A stretch of DNA of 64,000 nucleotides from Guyanagaster necrorhizus (lineage: Eukaryota; Basidiomycota; Agaricomycetes; Agaricales; Physalacriaceae), in assembly GCF_019112545.1 (NCBI RefSeq), contig NW_025064886.1, positions 663,277 through 727,276 on the forward strand. Reading direction: 5' to 3'. Below, one piece after another: positions 1 through 11,983 of this stretch. The translations under genes and the position numbers were made by a program. The notes below the pieces were generated by a model. That model saw nothing but the letters and a program-made list of their open reading frames with translations. It was not told where the DNA came from and ran no database searches. Every line of letters starts with the position of its first letter. The stretch's first letter is position 1.

Positions 1-64
1 TGTAGCACTTTGCCTATAAAGCACAATAGCAGACTCAGATGTGACTGTATAAACAGGCTTAACA
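1..64 (+). repeat. Displaced outer end of the Gyp-1 3' LTR
   Basis: Read on the minus strand this begins TGTTAAGCC and matches the start of the intact Gyp-1 LTR at 7719, through a stretch ending GTGCT at about 7823, with one gap of roughly 45 bases. It lies in the opposite orientation to the rest of the same LTR (562-899). The next five bases (65-69, AATAG on the minus strand) equal the five bases after the other end of Gyp-1 (8177-8181), so this edge is the true element boundary although inverted. Confidence 0.75.
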
Positions 65-561
65 CTATTTGAAACACACTATGAAGTTTTTTGGCTAATT
101 AAGCAGAATCACTCATTTATCAGCTCTGTCTTTTATCTCCTTAATCTTTGTATTCTTCTTATTGTCTTCAATTGCATCTGCTTCCTTTTGCAGTTCAGCA
201 ATCTGCACTCTGATGTCTTTTTATGTACACTTCTTTAGGCAATTCTTTGACATGTGATCCTTTTCACTACAATTGAAGCATTTGCCTTTCTTCTTGAATT
301 GATTGATATCTATTGGCTTTTCTGATCCAGTGAAGGTGACATCTGACTCACTCTTCTTCTCACTATAGGAGGGTGTAGTTTCTGATTTGAACAAGATTGA
401 CTGATTGCCAGTCTTATTACCTGATGATGAGTTCTTCTTGTTATTCTGTTGGAAGTTTTTCACCATCTTTTGCCATTGTCACTTCCTGTTTATTATAGTG
501 ATTCTCTTCTTTCACTCATTATACCTCTTTAGAATATTAACACTGATGTCTGAGATAATCT
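65..561 (-). pseudogene. Inverted gag fragment of Gyp-2 with CCHC zinc knuckle
   Basis: This is the end of a Ty3/gypsy Gag. The readable frame (466 to 221) holds a Ser/Thr/Lys-rich linker, then a nucleocapsid zinc knuckle C63-x2-C66-x4-H71-x4-C76, which in this family binds the element RNA. Upstream, to 561, is the end of the gag helical domain (DISVNILKRY). Downstream of the knuckle is a Lys/Glu-rich tail, a TGA stop and the start of the pol frame. The sequence stops exactly where Gyp-2 resumes at 8177 once Gyp-1 is removed, so I assign it to Gyp-2, inverted together with the LTR end at 1-64. The knuckle is intact here but damaged in Gyp-1 and Gyp-4. Confidence 0.7.
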
Positions 562-899
562 TAGTCAGCTTGAGAAAGAATAATATAAAATAAACTTTAG
601 CTTAAAGCTGAATATATACAGTGAGAGCTATATCACTTATATACTGTTTTACATTCTGGATAAATATATACCTACTAATTATATGTTTCTATGCTACAGT
701 ATCCTTGTCCTTAGTCATCATTACTGTTACAAAAAGATATTGTCTGTTGTCAAGAGATTTAACACTGTCATAGAATAATAGGCTTGGTCTGCTTATTATA
801 GTTGCATAAGCAGGTCCTATGGTGTTTGAGCACTTGGTTAGATGCTCTGACTAAGTAAAGATAGAAGTTAAAGGAAAGAAAAGATGAAAAATCATAACA
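562..899 (-). repeat. Remainder of the Gyp-1 3' LTR
   Basis: This stretch aligns with 7839-8176 of the 5' LTR and ends in TCATAACA. It includes the TATA-like stretch and the R-region motif complementary to the primer-binding site. About 13 bases that should link it to the piece at 1-64 are not visible; they are either left of the window or lost. Confidence 0.75.
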
Positions 900-914
900 T
901 TACCTCCTCTTTAA
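900..914 (-). other. Polypurine tract of Gyp-1
   Basis: The minus strand reads a purine run (AAGAGGAGGTAA) immediately before the 3' LTR. This is the expected position of the plus-strand DNA primer of an LTR retrotransposon. The same tract recurs before the 3' LTRs of Gyp-2, Gyp-3, Gyp-4, Gyp-6 and Gyp-8. Confidence 0.6.
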
Positions 915-3900
915 GACTATCATTCTGATGGATTATTGTAGAGAGAGTTCATAGTCCTATATAGCATTATTAGCATTTATATTACATTCATTTATCCATT
1001 GGTTTGATTTAGATCTGTATCCTTTCCAACTGACTAAATAATTAATAGTAATACAAGTACCTCCACCCTATGTGTGGACCTTGCAGAGTGTGATGTAGGA
1101 CTTGATCAACCTCATAATGTTCTTTGTCCTCAGTCAAAATAGGCTTAGAGAGTGGTGGTCATTCCTGGTTAGAAAAAGCCAGAGCAACATAAAGCATGAA
1201 AAGAGATTCATTGAAGACATCATGGACATGCTAGGCAGCAGAGAGATAGAGTTGATAAGTGGAGTTCTTGACTTTAGCAAGTATTGAAAAGAGACCAGTA
1301 TGCTTGTCAGTGAGCTTCTGCTTCAGTTGAGAGAGGTGAAGATTGGTAGTGTCAAGCTAAACCTTGTCATTTATGGAATAATAGTGTGTCAGATAGCAAT
1401 ATTTGTTATAGTGAGTCTTTATTACAGAGGTAGCTTTTTCAAGTGCAGTGTGGATTCTAGTTATAAAGAAGGTAAAGTTAGAGGAAGTGGGAGTAGATAT
1501 GTGGTGCTTATTGGTCTTAGTGATCTGAGAGTGTCAGCTATGGTTGATGAAGAATGGTATCTTTTCAGTAGCAGAATGGATATAGTTGTTGTGTTGGAAT
1601 GCTGTAAGAGCGAGCCACTCTATTCAGTCATCCTGTCTATAGTTGATAAATATTCAGAGATATTTTTCTATCTCCTGATTGGCACATTCTGTCTGCCTGT
1701 CTATTTGAGGATAATATGCCATAGAGGCATTGCCTCAGATGTTTAGAAGCCAATATAAGTCATTAAGAAATTTGAATATAAATTGTGGGCCATAGTCAGA
1801 GATAACAGCCTACAGTATACCATGTTTTGTATATACTTTATCATGAAGAATCTTGGCTCACCCCTCTGAAGTCAATTCAGTGGAGCATGCAACTAGTATG
1901 ATAGCCTTGGAGAAGTGATCAATAACAATGATGATTGCATTATATTCATGACAGTCAGATAACTCAGTGATCATATCAACTGAAATATGTATCCAGAGCT
2001 CTATTGGTATTTCATTAGGATAGAGCAGAGTGGCTTATGCCTGTATCAAAGACTTTGTTCACTGGCAGATCTTACATCCTTTCATATATTTTTGATATCC
2101 TACCTCATCTTTAGCCACCAGTACTCATGCAGTATCAGCTCTTTAGTCTTTGTAATCTCTGAGTGTCCAGCAGTCATGTGATTATAGTAGATAGTGATTA
2201 TTTCTCCTCAGAGGTGATGGTCTTAAGAAATATAGATCTGTCTATCATAATAGATTAGATCATTGTTTTTTGTCATGCCTCATTTATGATTGATTGAAGG
2301 AGTGATGTGTTGATTCTATAGCTTGATCCTTCTTGATGCACTCTTGATCTGCTTCTGGGTCTCCTCTTTCATTGGCATTATCATGACTCAGAAATGCTTA
2401 GGCTTTAACAGTGTCATATCTTTATTGTCCTCTCCTCCTTGATTGTGGTCCATATATCAACTCAGCAGATCAGCCTTTTTGTTTGCAGTTCCTGCTTTAT
2501 AGTATAGTATATACTGGTACTTAGAAAGTTTCATGATCTAATATGCTTGTTGTTGATTGAGTTTCTGGAAAAGTCAGAAATACCAGAGATTCTGATAGTC
2601 AGTCCAGATCTTAAATGTTTGAATTGCTCTAATCAGGTAGTGTCACTATTTAGCCAAAGCAAGCATGATGGTCAAGAGTTTCTTGTTGTAAATCTTGTAG
2701 TTGCATTCTATAATAGTTAATGCCTTTGAGAGAAAAGCCACTGAATGTTATTTCCCCTTCTGTTTCTAGAATAGCATGGCACCTATAGCTTTCTTGCTTG
2801 AATCCACCTCTACTCAGAATCTTCTCTCCTCTGTTGGCATGGCCAACACAATATCTTTTGTTAATTATCTCTTTAGATTGTCAAATACATTTTGTTGTGA
2901 GGATCTCCACATTCAAGGAGTGTTTCTTATTAGCTGTGTCATGGGTTGGATGATCTTGCTGTAGTTCTGAATGAACCAGCAATAGAAATTGGTGAATCCT
3001 AAGAATGATTGTAATTCTTTCTTCTTTATTGGCACTGGCCATTCCACTACTCTTGCCACCTTTATCAGATTCATGTGAATGCTTTCTTTACTGATAATAA
3101 CTCTGAGATATTCTATTTCCAATACCTTGAATTCACATTTCTCAGCTTTGAGAAACAGTTTGTGCTTTCTCATAAGGTCAAATACTTGTCAGACCAGTCA
3201 TCAATGCTCATTTTGATCTTTGGATATGATGAAAATGTCATTGAGATAGATGGTGACCTTCTCAGTGGTAATGAGATCCTTGAAGATGTCATTCATCATC
3301 CATTGAAAGGTTGTAGATGAGTTGGTCAGTCTGAAGAACATAACAGTAGGCTCAAAGAGTCTATGATTCATTTAGAATGCTGCCTTCCACTTGTCTCTCT
3401 CTTTGATCCATATGTTGTTATATTCTCATCTAACATCAAGTTTAGAGTAGTATTGAGCTCCTCACAATTTGTCTATGAGTTCAAAGATCAAGAGAAGAGA
3501 GTAGCAATTCTTGATCATCATTTTATCTAACTTGTGATAGTCTTGAACTGGTCAAAGTTTCCTATCTTTTTTTTTCATAAAGAAGAAGAAAGATGCTATC
3601 AGGGACTTTGAGGGTCAGGTACAGCCACTGGACAAGTTTTTGTCTAAGAACTTGTTGAGTTCTTGTTGTTCTGAGTGACTGAGAGAATATACTTTACAAT
3701 CCAAGTTGGTATTTGTGTTAGAGGTTAGTTCAATTGCATGGTCTCAGGGTTTTAGCTCTGGCAACTTATTGAAGTTTTTCTTATTGAATAGATTCTGATA
3801 GTCTCATGCCTATTTCAGCACCATCTCTTTGAACATTTTGACCTTCTTCTCAGAGTTGGCCTTTACAGCCAGATCATTAGTATGATATATTGCCCTAATA

Positions 3901-4806
3901 TAAATTGCCAGCTCCATATTGATAGCAAGGATTGTTTCACTGTCCTTCATCTCCTCATCTCATCAGTCTTCTGAATCTTCATCTGATAGTTTGAACAGTG
4001 TTTTTTGATACTGACAGCATATAAAGATGATTCAGCCAGTCATCCAATTGATCAATGAGTTGTGTTGGATCAGCCAGTCATACTCAAGAAAGATTTTCTT
4101 GGTGCTGAGGTCAGTGACAGCCAAGTCAATCTGCTCAGCATGATTCTCAATAGTCAGGCAGAGTTTGACAAACTCAGTAATCAAACCAGCTTAGTTCTTT
4201 ATTCTATCTGCATTGTATACAGGAATCAGAGCAGTGGTTGCTTGAGTTGGAAGATTGTGCTTAGTAACAAAAGCATGATTAATAGAGTTTCTAGTACAGC
4301 CACTGTCAACCAAGGCTGTGATAGTATGGGTGGCTCTGGAGGTGAGGGTCTCAATTTGTGCTTTAGTGATCAAGTTCCTTTCAGTGGTTTTCTGCTATTA
4401 GATGTACTTCTGTGGCCCCTATAATTTGTCAAGCCATTCTAGAGCTCAGCATTGTTCTGCCTTTCTTATTTCTTTGATCATATCATCAATGACTTCTTTA
4501 GCTCATATTTAGTATACCCAGTTTTTGAGTACCACGTTTGCCTCCTTCTCTATCTTTGCATCTTTGATGGCCCACATATCTATTCTGTTTCAAATAGCTT
4601 GAGCTAGCTAGTGAGGGCCTCTCCTCTGGTTTGGCCTGTAAGTGATTGAGTTTTGGTTTTTGGCAATTCTTTAGGTGATCTCATGATAGTTGTGATACAG
4701 GGTATATTCAAATGCATATAGGTAGGGATAATTGCAGAGGGTACATAAGTCTGTCCAGCAGCTACATGAGACACACTGTAAAGTTTGTTGGCTGATCAAG
4801 TGGAAT
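915..4806 (-). pseudogene. Gyp-1 pol: protease, RT, RNase H, integrase, chromodomain
   Basis: Broken Pol read leftward. The aspartic protease shows VDSGC near 4300. The RT spans about 3.6-2.9 kb, with the thumb readable at 3173-2913 and the active site YLND instead of YLDD. RNase H lies around 2.9-2.6 kb. The integrase lies around 2.3-1.5 kb, with a readable zinc-binding region and a core containing HISVDM and SDYGPQF. A degraded C-terminal part and a chromodomain remnant (SWKGY-like, ending in the conserved DYELSL) reach to about 915. Many TGA and TAG codons interrupt it. In intact relatives the chromodomain directs integration to marked heterochromatin. No function is expected here. Confidence 0.75.
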
Positions 4807-5960
4807 CACTCACTTGTTGGCCCTATCTTTTATCTCTTCAATCTTTGTATCCTTTCCATTCTCTTCAAGTCTATCTGCTTCCTTCTGTAACTTAGTGATC
4901 TGCATCTATATATCTTCTCTTATACACTTTTTTTTCAGACAGTTTCATGACAGATATCCTCTTTCTCTATAATTAAAACATTTACTCTTCTTCTTTATAT
5001 GGTCTATGTTCATTGGCTTTTCAGTTTCTGTGTAGGTTGTTCTAGTGTCTGTCTTCTGTATACTGTATGAGAGGGTGGTGTTTTTGGATTTAGAGGTGGA
5101 TGGAGATGACTTGTCAGTTTTTCTCTAGTTGAGGCAGTTGAGTTTGTGATTGTTCTGCTGGTAAATGTTTGCTGCCTTCTGTCATTGGCATTCCTTGTTT
5201 ATGACAGTCACCTGTTTCTTCCACTCATCATATCCTTTCAGAATATTGACACTAATGTTGGAGATGATCTTCATATAGAAGGAAGAAATGCTAATCTTGA
5301 GCATTTCAACCATGTGTTCATCTTTGTCAGTGTCATTGTAGACCCCAGCCAATTTAGCAAGTTGTTTCAGCTTATTGAAGTACTTTTTGGCCATCTTATC
5401 TCCTATCTGGAGTTTCTTTATCTGGTTCTTGTGGACTTCTTGAATTGCTGGATCAATGAACTTGTCTTGGACCATCTGTTTAAAGATGGCTCAGAATAGC
5501 AGCTGATAATACCCTTTAGTCATAGAGTAGAAGTTGGAGAATATCAGAATCTATCAGGTTTTAGTCTTGTTCTTGAAATAAGATGTGGTGAACAAAACTC
5601 AATAGATGTTAGCAGTGAGATATGCTGAGTCTACCTCAAAATATTATTCACAGTTGATGAGGAAATGGTTGATATCATTAGACACCCTTTTAAAGAGGCA
5701 CAGCTTTTGTACTAGGTTGGGTTTGCACTGAATAAGAGCAGAATTCAGGATCAGCACCCTCATCAGGTTCAGATACTGTTGAATGAAGGGTATTTCCATT
5801 CAGCAGAAGGCCTGAGAAATAAATAAAGAGAGTTGTTGTTGACAACTAGACTGTCTGTTGGATCTGTTGCTTCTTTCTGGACTATCCATCCATTCTTGAC
5901 AGTGAATCCTAGTTTGACAGCTTCTGGATCATCTTTCTGGGCCTGTCCACTAGTGCTAGC
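4807..5960 (-). pseudogene. Gyp-1 gag with degenerate zinc knuckle
   Basis: Retrotransposon gag domain. The best frame (5475-5182) contains the helical part FIDPAIQEVHKNQIKKLQIG and DEWKKQ, like the equivalent parts of Gyp-4, Gyp-6 and Gyp-8. The downstream knuckle (4939-4980) has lost the second Cys (to Tyr) and the His (to Tyr) and contains a stop, so RNA binding would be lost even if translated. The frame ends near 4807 and pol begins in another frame, as in the other copies. Confidence 0.65.
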
Positions 5961-7660
5961 TTCATTTGCAGATGGCTATCCCTTGAGGACTGACTTCCTT
6001 GACCTCTCCAGAAGTGTCAAACCAGAGTTGGCTTCCCAGCTGGTTGAGAGTGTCATTGCAGAGTGGGAGTCTGAGTGGTTCAGATAGAGAGTGGCATGGA
6101 AACAGCTTGTTTTAGAGTTACTGATGGAGTAATCAGTATAGGTTGGATATCAAACCTAGACTAATACAGTAGTAACTCTGCTATTGGATTCTCTGATCAT
6201 ATATGATTATATATAGATGGCTTGCTTCATAGCATAATACTGCAAAATGTCAATTCTTTCCTGATCATTTATTGCCAAATACTTCTTCTCTAATGGTATT
6301 AGCCTCCAGCCAACATTTCAGAGGATCTCCTGTAGCTGCTGTTGATATATCTGATTAAATTCCTTTGCCTTCTCTCAGAGGATGGTCTTGATAAGCCATT
6401 TCTCATCTATGGTCTCCTTGACTTCTTCAGGAAAGTCTTCAGGCAGGTCATAAAAAGGTGGTGCCTCATATACTATTGCCAGAGAGCTGTCTGTGGTTTC
6501 AGCTGGGCCCTGGTTCACCACTATCAGAAGTTTGAATGGGCCTGGCCTTAGGAGGAGGAATGATCCAACATCAAAGTAGTTGAGGGTCAGATTTCCCACT
6601 GAAATCACTGTCACTTCCCTCTTTTTGCTTCTCCAGTTCTTGGCAATACTAGCAGAACTACTTAAGGAAGTTGTTATTGAAGAATAGTCAAGCAACTGGA
6701 TCTCAGAGAAATCATCAGAGAATGAAGTCATAGATAGCAATAGAGCTGGATTGATGAGTAGCAGAGTTGTTAGGTGTTTCAGAAATTGGTATATCAGCAG
6801 AGTTAGATCTGATTGAGAGCCAACTAGAGCTGACAGAGGCAGAGCATGAAGGAGTTCTGTGATGTTCTAATCCATACCTTCATAGGTTATTAGAGCTCTA
6901 AGACACTGAGTCTTATAGCTTGATCTGTCTAGCATAATACTGCTGCCAGAAGGCTTCTTTGTTTGCAGCTCTCTGCTGCTCAATGCTGCTACCTTTCCAC
7001 TTAATCCAAATACTAAATAGGTTGCTTCACTGAAAAAGTATTCTTGCAGCTTTTCAGTCTGCTGGATCAACAAAATTTTGAGGGGATCTAAGGATATGGG
7101 AGCTTTCCCTTTTAGAGATCTAATAGTGGGTTTTAGAGGTTCAAGCCACTCAGGTAGCATCAAGAGAGTTTCAAGCAGTCTCCAATTTTATGCTCAGAGA
7201 AGGCAGAGAAAGGGTTAGGAGTCAGTATAATATTAAAGAAGTCATTGAGGATGTTCTTGTCTTCATGGTCTGAGACTGGAGAGAGATATGTTGGAACCTG
7301 ACTATTATTTCTAAGAGATCATATTTGAGAGAGTCATAGAGAATACTGATTATCTTCTTACCTTTTCAGAATATTTTCCTGAGCCAGAATCTTGTTGGTG
7401 GCTTCTGGTATGGTTCCTTTCTCAGGCTTATCAGAGGTTCAGGAAGGCTCTGATGGAAGATTGTGGAAGAGGAGAATGAGCAAGACATTCTGGAGTTATC
7501 AACAGATAGTTCTGAGAATTTGATAGTATCTGACTACCCATGCAGTAATTGACTGGCTTCTGTAGCAGAGAATGGTAATGGTGGATAATCCTAGCAAGGT
7601 GTCAATTATGGCTCCCAAGATTTTCAAGAAGTCAGTGGTGATTTTATTGGTTGATGGCAT
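5961..7660 (-). pseudogene. Gyp-1 pre-gag region, function unknown
   Basis: Two readable blocks (7163-6867 and 6740-6375) are followed by a segment with the motif NDQERIDILQYY, which lies at the same place in the other gypsy copies (for example NDTEKTDILQYT in Gyp-4). The composition is Ser/Thr-rich with acidic patches. I do not recognise a domain. Position and conservation suggest an N-terminal extension of Gag or a separate accessory frame. Confidence 0.5.
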
Positions 7661-7704
7661 TCAGTTTCTTTTATGCTGGTGTACATAAAGAAAGAGAAGC
7701 TAGA

Positions 7705-7718
7705 AGCTTTGAGCTAAT
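7705..7718 (-). other. Primer-binding site of Gyp-1
   Basis: ATTAGCTCAAAGCT on the minus strand, directly after the 5' LTR. It is the same in Gyp-3, Gyp-4 and Gyp-8 and is complementary, allowing for CpG decay, to the R region of the LTR rather than to a tRNA that I recognise. Confidence 0.6.
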
Positions 7719-8176
7719 TGTTAAGCCCAAGCTGCACATGACTCAAACATGTGATAAACAGATGCTATATCATATTCATACAGTCACACCTGAGTCCACT
7801 ATTGTGCTTTATGGGTGAAGTGCTATAAGGCCAAAGACAAGTCAGCTTAAGGAAGAATGATATAAAATAAACTTTAACTTAAAGCTGGGTATGTACAGTG
7901 AGAGCTATATTACTTATATACTGTTTTGCATTCTGGATAAATATATATCTACTAATTATGTGTTTCTATACTATGGTGTCCTTGTCTTTAGTCATCATTA
8001 CTGTTACAAAAGGGTATTGTCTGTCATCAAGGGGTTTGATGCTGTCACAGAACAATAAGCTCAGTCTGCCTATTATAATTGCATAAGCAGATCCCATAGT
8101 GCTTGAGCACTTGATTAGATGCTTTGACTAAGTGAAGATAGGAGTTAAAGAAAAGAAAAGATGAAAAATCATAACA
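7719..8176 (-). repeat. Gyp-1 5' LTR
   Basis: 458 bases, TGTTAAG...ATAACA on the plus strand (so TGTTAT...CTTAACA in element sense). Contains an AT-rich TATA-like stretch followed, about 30 bases on in element sense, by the AGCTTTAAG motif that pairs with the primer-binding site. Confidence 0.8.
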
Positions 8177-9079
8177 AATAGCTGCTGAATAAACTTATAG
8201 TACCTCTGTAGTTATGAGTAAATTATCCACACATTTAAATATACTCTAATCTGCTCTACCAAAAACATCAAAGAAAACACAAACATCAAAAACTGAAATG
8301 CCTGTAGGCTGAACAGAGAGAGAGACTCCTACTGAATGATTAAAACTGTTTGATATGGAATGGACTTGGCATGCTATTTAAAATGCCAAGACCAAAAAAG
8401 AAGTAAAAGCAGTACTCAAAAACTGGGTACACAAAGCATGAGCAGAAGAAGTGATCAATGAGATGATAGAAGAAATGCAAAAGGCTGAATAAAACTGAGT
8501 ATTAGAATGACTGGATAAGCTTCAGAAACCCTGGTGATATATCCAATGACAAAAGGTGATCAGCAAGGATCTAGTTATAAAGGTTCAGATTAAAACTCTA
8601 ACTAATCAGACAATGCATACAACTTCTGCTCTTATCAACAGCAGATGCACTAGGAGCTTGATTAATTATGCTTTTATTACTAAGCACAATGTTTCCATCA
8701 GAGCCACTGCAGCCTCAGTCCCAGTCTACCATACTAATGGGACTCAAAACCAAGCTGGTTTGATTACCAAATTCATTGAACTTTGAATGGTGATAGGGAA
8801 TCATGCTAAATGCATTAACTTAGCTGTCACTGACCTTAGGACCAAGGAAATCTTCTTTAGTTATGAGTGGCTAATCTGGCACAATCCTTTAATCAACTGA
8901 AAGATAGGGCAGATCACATTCACTAGATACCAATGTTGCAAAACTCCTTTTGTCTTATCCAATAAAGATAAAGACAATAAGTGAAATGAGAAGATAGAAG
9001 AGAGGAAAATGATCCCCACTATGAATATGGAGGAAGCTATTTATATATGAGCAATGCATCACACCAATGACCTGACAGC
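8177..9079 (+). pseudogene. Gyp-2 pol, 5' part: gag/pol junction and protease
   Basis: Continuation of the gag piece at 65-561 after the Gyp-1 insertion. It starts within the gag/pol linker, runs through a region like KPFD...W in the other copies, and contains the protease (readable frame 8556-8786). The catalytic DSG triad reads NSR (Asp to Asn and Gly to Arg), so this protease is dead. It stops at the Cop-1 insertion (TSD ACAGC, 9075-9079) in the sequence MHHTNDLTA and resumes in register at 60945. Confidence 0.75.
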
Positions 9080-9281
9080 TGTTGTAAGTATAAAGTAGAG
9101 TACAGAGAATTAGATTTGCCTCTTGAGAGAGAGATATTCTACTTAAATACATTTTGTACTACTTCAAGAGCTTTCTATGAAATACTAAATAAGTCCAGAT
9201 CACAGTCTAAGTCAGCTGCCACTGATTGACATAGCATCTTCAAGTACATTCTTGTACTTGCTCAGAATTGCTATCTCAACA
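9080..9281 (-). repeat. Cop-1 3' LTR
   Basis: 202 bases, TGTTGTAAG...TCAACA on the plus strand. It matches the split 5' LTR at 33229-33352 plus 60857-60939. It is preceded by ACAGC (9075-9079), which recurs at 60940-60944. Confidence 0.8.
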
Positions 9282-11163
9282 CACTCTCTCAATTTCAAGT
9301 TCCTAGAATATCTGCAAATAGATACTCATATAATAGTCTTGATAGACTTTTAGTGAATATATCTACTAAGTTCTCCTCTAATATGCAGTGCTGAACCTTG
9401 ACTTTGTTTGAAGCCATATGCTTATAAACAAAGTGATGTTATATGTCTATATGCTTTGATCATACATAAAATATAGGGTTCTCAGTGAATTTGATTGCTG
9501 ATTGATTATCAATGAAAATAGTAGTCATTTTATAAGGTGGCAATCCTAATTCAGTTAAGAGTGCTTGTAGCCAAATTACTTTCTGGGTTGTGTGTGCAAG
9601 GGCCATATATTCTGCTTCCATAGTGGATAAAGCTATAGTGGGCTGTTTTTTTGAGCTCCAAGTGACAGCTCCTCTTACATAAGTACAGACATAACCAGAT
9701 GTTGATCTTTTATCTGTTCTGTCTTCTCTCCAGTCTGAGTCTAAATAAGATATCAGCTCATTTATAGTTCCTCCATATGTGATTCCAAAGTCTAGAGTTT
9801 TCTTCAGGTAGCAGAAAACTCACTTCAAGGCTGTGACATGTTCAGCAGCTGGATTCTGCACATACTTGCTTAATTCAGTGACAGCAGTGCAATGTCAGGC
9901 TGAGATCCATTGGCCACATACATTAGAGATCTGACACCAGTATGGTAATATTGCCTGATAGCTGTGTCAATGCCTTATGGGTCTTTTATCAGAATTTTCT
10001 CTAGCTGTACATTCAGGTCCATAGCTATTTTGACCAGTTTGCAGTCATTTATGCCTATTTTCTCAAGTACTTTGAGAATATATGCCTTCTGGAATAGAGT
10101 GATAGTGCCCTTATTCCAATTCTTGTCTATCTTCATGCTCAGTATATATTGAATCTCTCTCATGTCTGTGATATTTAGCTTCTTAAGCTCTTCTTTTATT
10201 TTAGATATGGTTTCATCATCTAAAGCAAGCAATATCATATCATCAATATGTATAGCTATAATTATGGGACCAGAACTCATTTGTCTGATGTACACACATT
10301 GATCACTGATCAATCTGATGTATTCTAGTCTCAAAAATATGGCATTTAATTTATCATTCTAAACTTGGCCAGATTGCTTGAGTCTATAACAATGTTAATT
10401 TGAGGTGTACTGCTTTTCCACTCTCATTTGAATATTCAGAGGGCTATGCCATATAGATGGATTTATTGAGTTTACCATTTAAGTAAGCTCCAACAATATC
10501 CATTCCATGAATGATTAGATTTCTTTGAGCAGCAATTGCCATAAGTAGATGGAATATGTCTAGCCCAACAATAGATGCATATGTTTCAAAGAAATCAATT
10601 CCAGGTACCTGTGAAAATTCTTTTGCAACAAGTCTAGCCTTGTATCTGGTGATTTTTCCATCACCATCTCTTTTCAATCTCTAAGTTCACTTGCAATCCA
10701 TAAGTGATCTGTTTTTAGGTAATTCTTTCCGCTGTCATATGTCTAGAGAAGTCAATAGATTGTATTCTTCATCTATTGCTTTCTTCCAATGATGCCTTGT
10801 TTTAGCTTCTTCAAGGCTTAATAGCTCATCACTGAGATTGTCTGCAGTTTCCTCAATATATATACAATCTATTGCAATATTTATAGCTTCTAAAGATGAT
10901 TCTTCTGAGATATACTGTTGTTTCAATGTTTTCACAGCTTGTGCACTTGGATTATAAAGTGTTCAGTAATTCAGTTGGATTTTTGATGCAATCTGAGCTG
11001 ATTTGTTGTATAGCTTGATTGTTTTCCTATACTATATTAGAAACTTTAATTTGATTGATGGCATATTAAGAACTGTTTCTCCTTTTGATTTAGCATTTCC
11101 AGCATCCACAGAATCATCTAAAATATCATTATTTCTATCTGGAGTCTGCTCAACTTTGCTTTT
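9282..11163 (-). pseudogene. Cop-1 pol, 3' part: RT and RNase H
   Basis: Copia-type RT read leftward: an acidic linker and the motif W-KAIDEEYNLL (about 10.9-10.7 kb), then YKARLVAKEFSQVPGIDFFE and DIVGAYLNG (about 10.65-10.45 kb), then the catalytic region reading HIDDM (about 10.24 kb; usually YVDDM). RNase H follows (about 9.65-9.29 kb) with MEAEYMAL, DNQSAIKF and DIFTKSL. At least three readable pieces are separated by stops. The 5' neighbour, cut off by Gyp-3, is at 32057. CpG-poor and decayed. Confidence 0.75.
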
Positions 11164-11631
11164 TATTATAATTTCTCCTGACTTTAATTCTTTTTCTCAA
11201 ACTTAACCTCTATTTATGCTTAGTCAGAGTGCCTAAACCAGTGCTTAGGATTGTGGGACTGGCTTAGTCATCACAATAAGCCCAGTTGATCATTGTCTTT
11301 TGATGCAACAGCATTGTCCAATGATGCACAAGAACACTATTGTAGATAGTAATAATGCTCAAGGACAATGAGCATAATAACCAGTGTGAATATAATAAGT
11401 AGAAGTATTTATAGTAGTACAACAGACATGTATATAAGTAGGACAGCTCTTGCTGATATACTCCAGCTTCAAGCTAAATTTTATCTATACTATTCTACTC
11501 TTGAGCCAATCTCTAAGGTCTTGTCACATCATGATCTATATTCACAATAGTGAACTCTGAAATTCCACTTGAAGTGTGAAGTGACATCAGTTTATCACAT
11601 GTTTCAGATTATGTGCAGCTTAGGTCTAACA
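11164..11631 (+). repeat. Gyp-3 5' LTR
   Basis: 468 bases, the same length as its partner at 31589-32056. The first bases read TATTAT instead of TGTTAT. A TATA-like TATATAAG is followed about 30 bases later by AGCTTCAAGCTAAA. Differences from the partner are mostly transitions, several of them CA/TG swaps. Confidence 0.85.
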
Positions 11632-11645
11632 ATTAGCTCAAAGCT
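11632..11645 (+). other. Primer-binding site of Gyp-3
   Basis: ATTAGCTCAAAGCT immediately after the LTR. Its complement differs from the LTR R-region motif only at two adjacent positions that would have been one CpG. Confidence 0.6.
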
Positions 11646-11983
11646 TCTTTTTTCCTTTTCTCATGCACTATAGTATGAAGGAAACTGAATGCTATCTATT
11701 AATATATCAGACCCTAACTTTGATTATGAGTTCTTTGAACTCCTTATCTCTATCATCAGAATATTGTTGGGATTATTGGTGATTATACAGCTATGCTGTG
11801 AATACCAATCAATCACAGCTTGAGCAATTAGACACTATCAGGAGTTTCAAAATATCTGCCATGTACTACAAAACATAACCTCTGACCTCCCACTACATGA
11901 CATCCTCAAATCCAGAAGAACATCCCACCAGCCCACAGAGTGTCTCTTACCAGAAGTTAGGCCTAGTGGTATGCATATGAGAG

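Larger units (their letters stand above)
562..8176 (-). mobile_element. Gyp-1: decayed Ty3/gypsy chromovirus
   Basis: A near full-length LTR retrotransposon on the minus strand: 5' LTR 7719-8176, primer-binding site 7705-7718, pre-gag region, gag, pol, polypurine tract next to 900, 3' LTR 562-899 plus the displaced end at 1-64. The TSD is AATAG (8177-8181, and inverted at 65-69). It was inserted into Gyp-2 at the gag/pol junction. No frame is intact. The RT catalytic motif reads YLND (3237-3248), with the first Asp changed to Asn. CpG is almost absent, which fits an old, inactive copy. Confidence 0.85.

Noticed and set aside
1102..1746. Plus-strand frames of 61 and 148 codons
   Set aside because: They lie antisense to the degraded Gyp-1 integrase C-terminus and chromodomain and show no domain.
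4062..4424. Plus-strand frame of 120 codons
   Set aside because: Antisense to the Gyp-1 protease with its visible DSGC motif.
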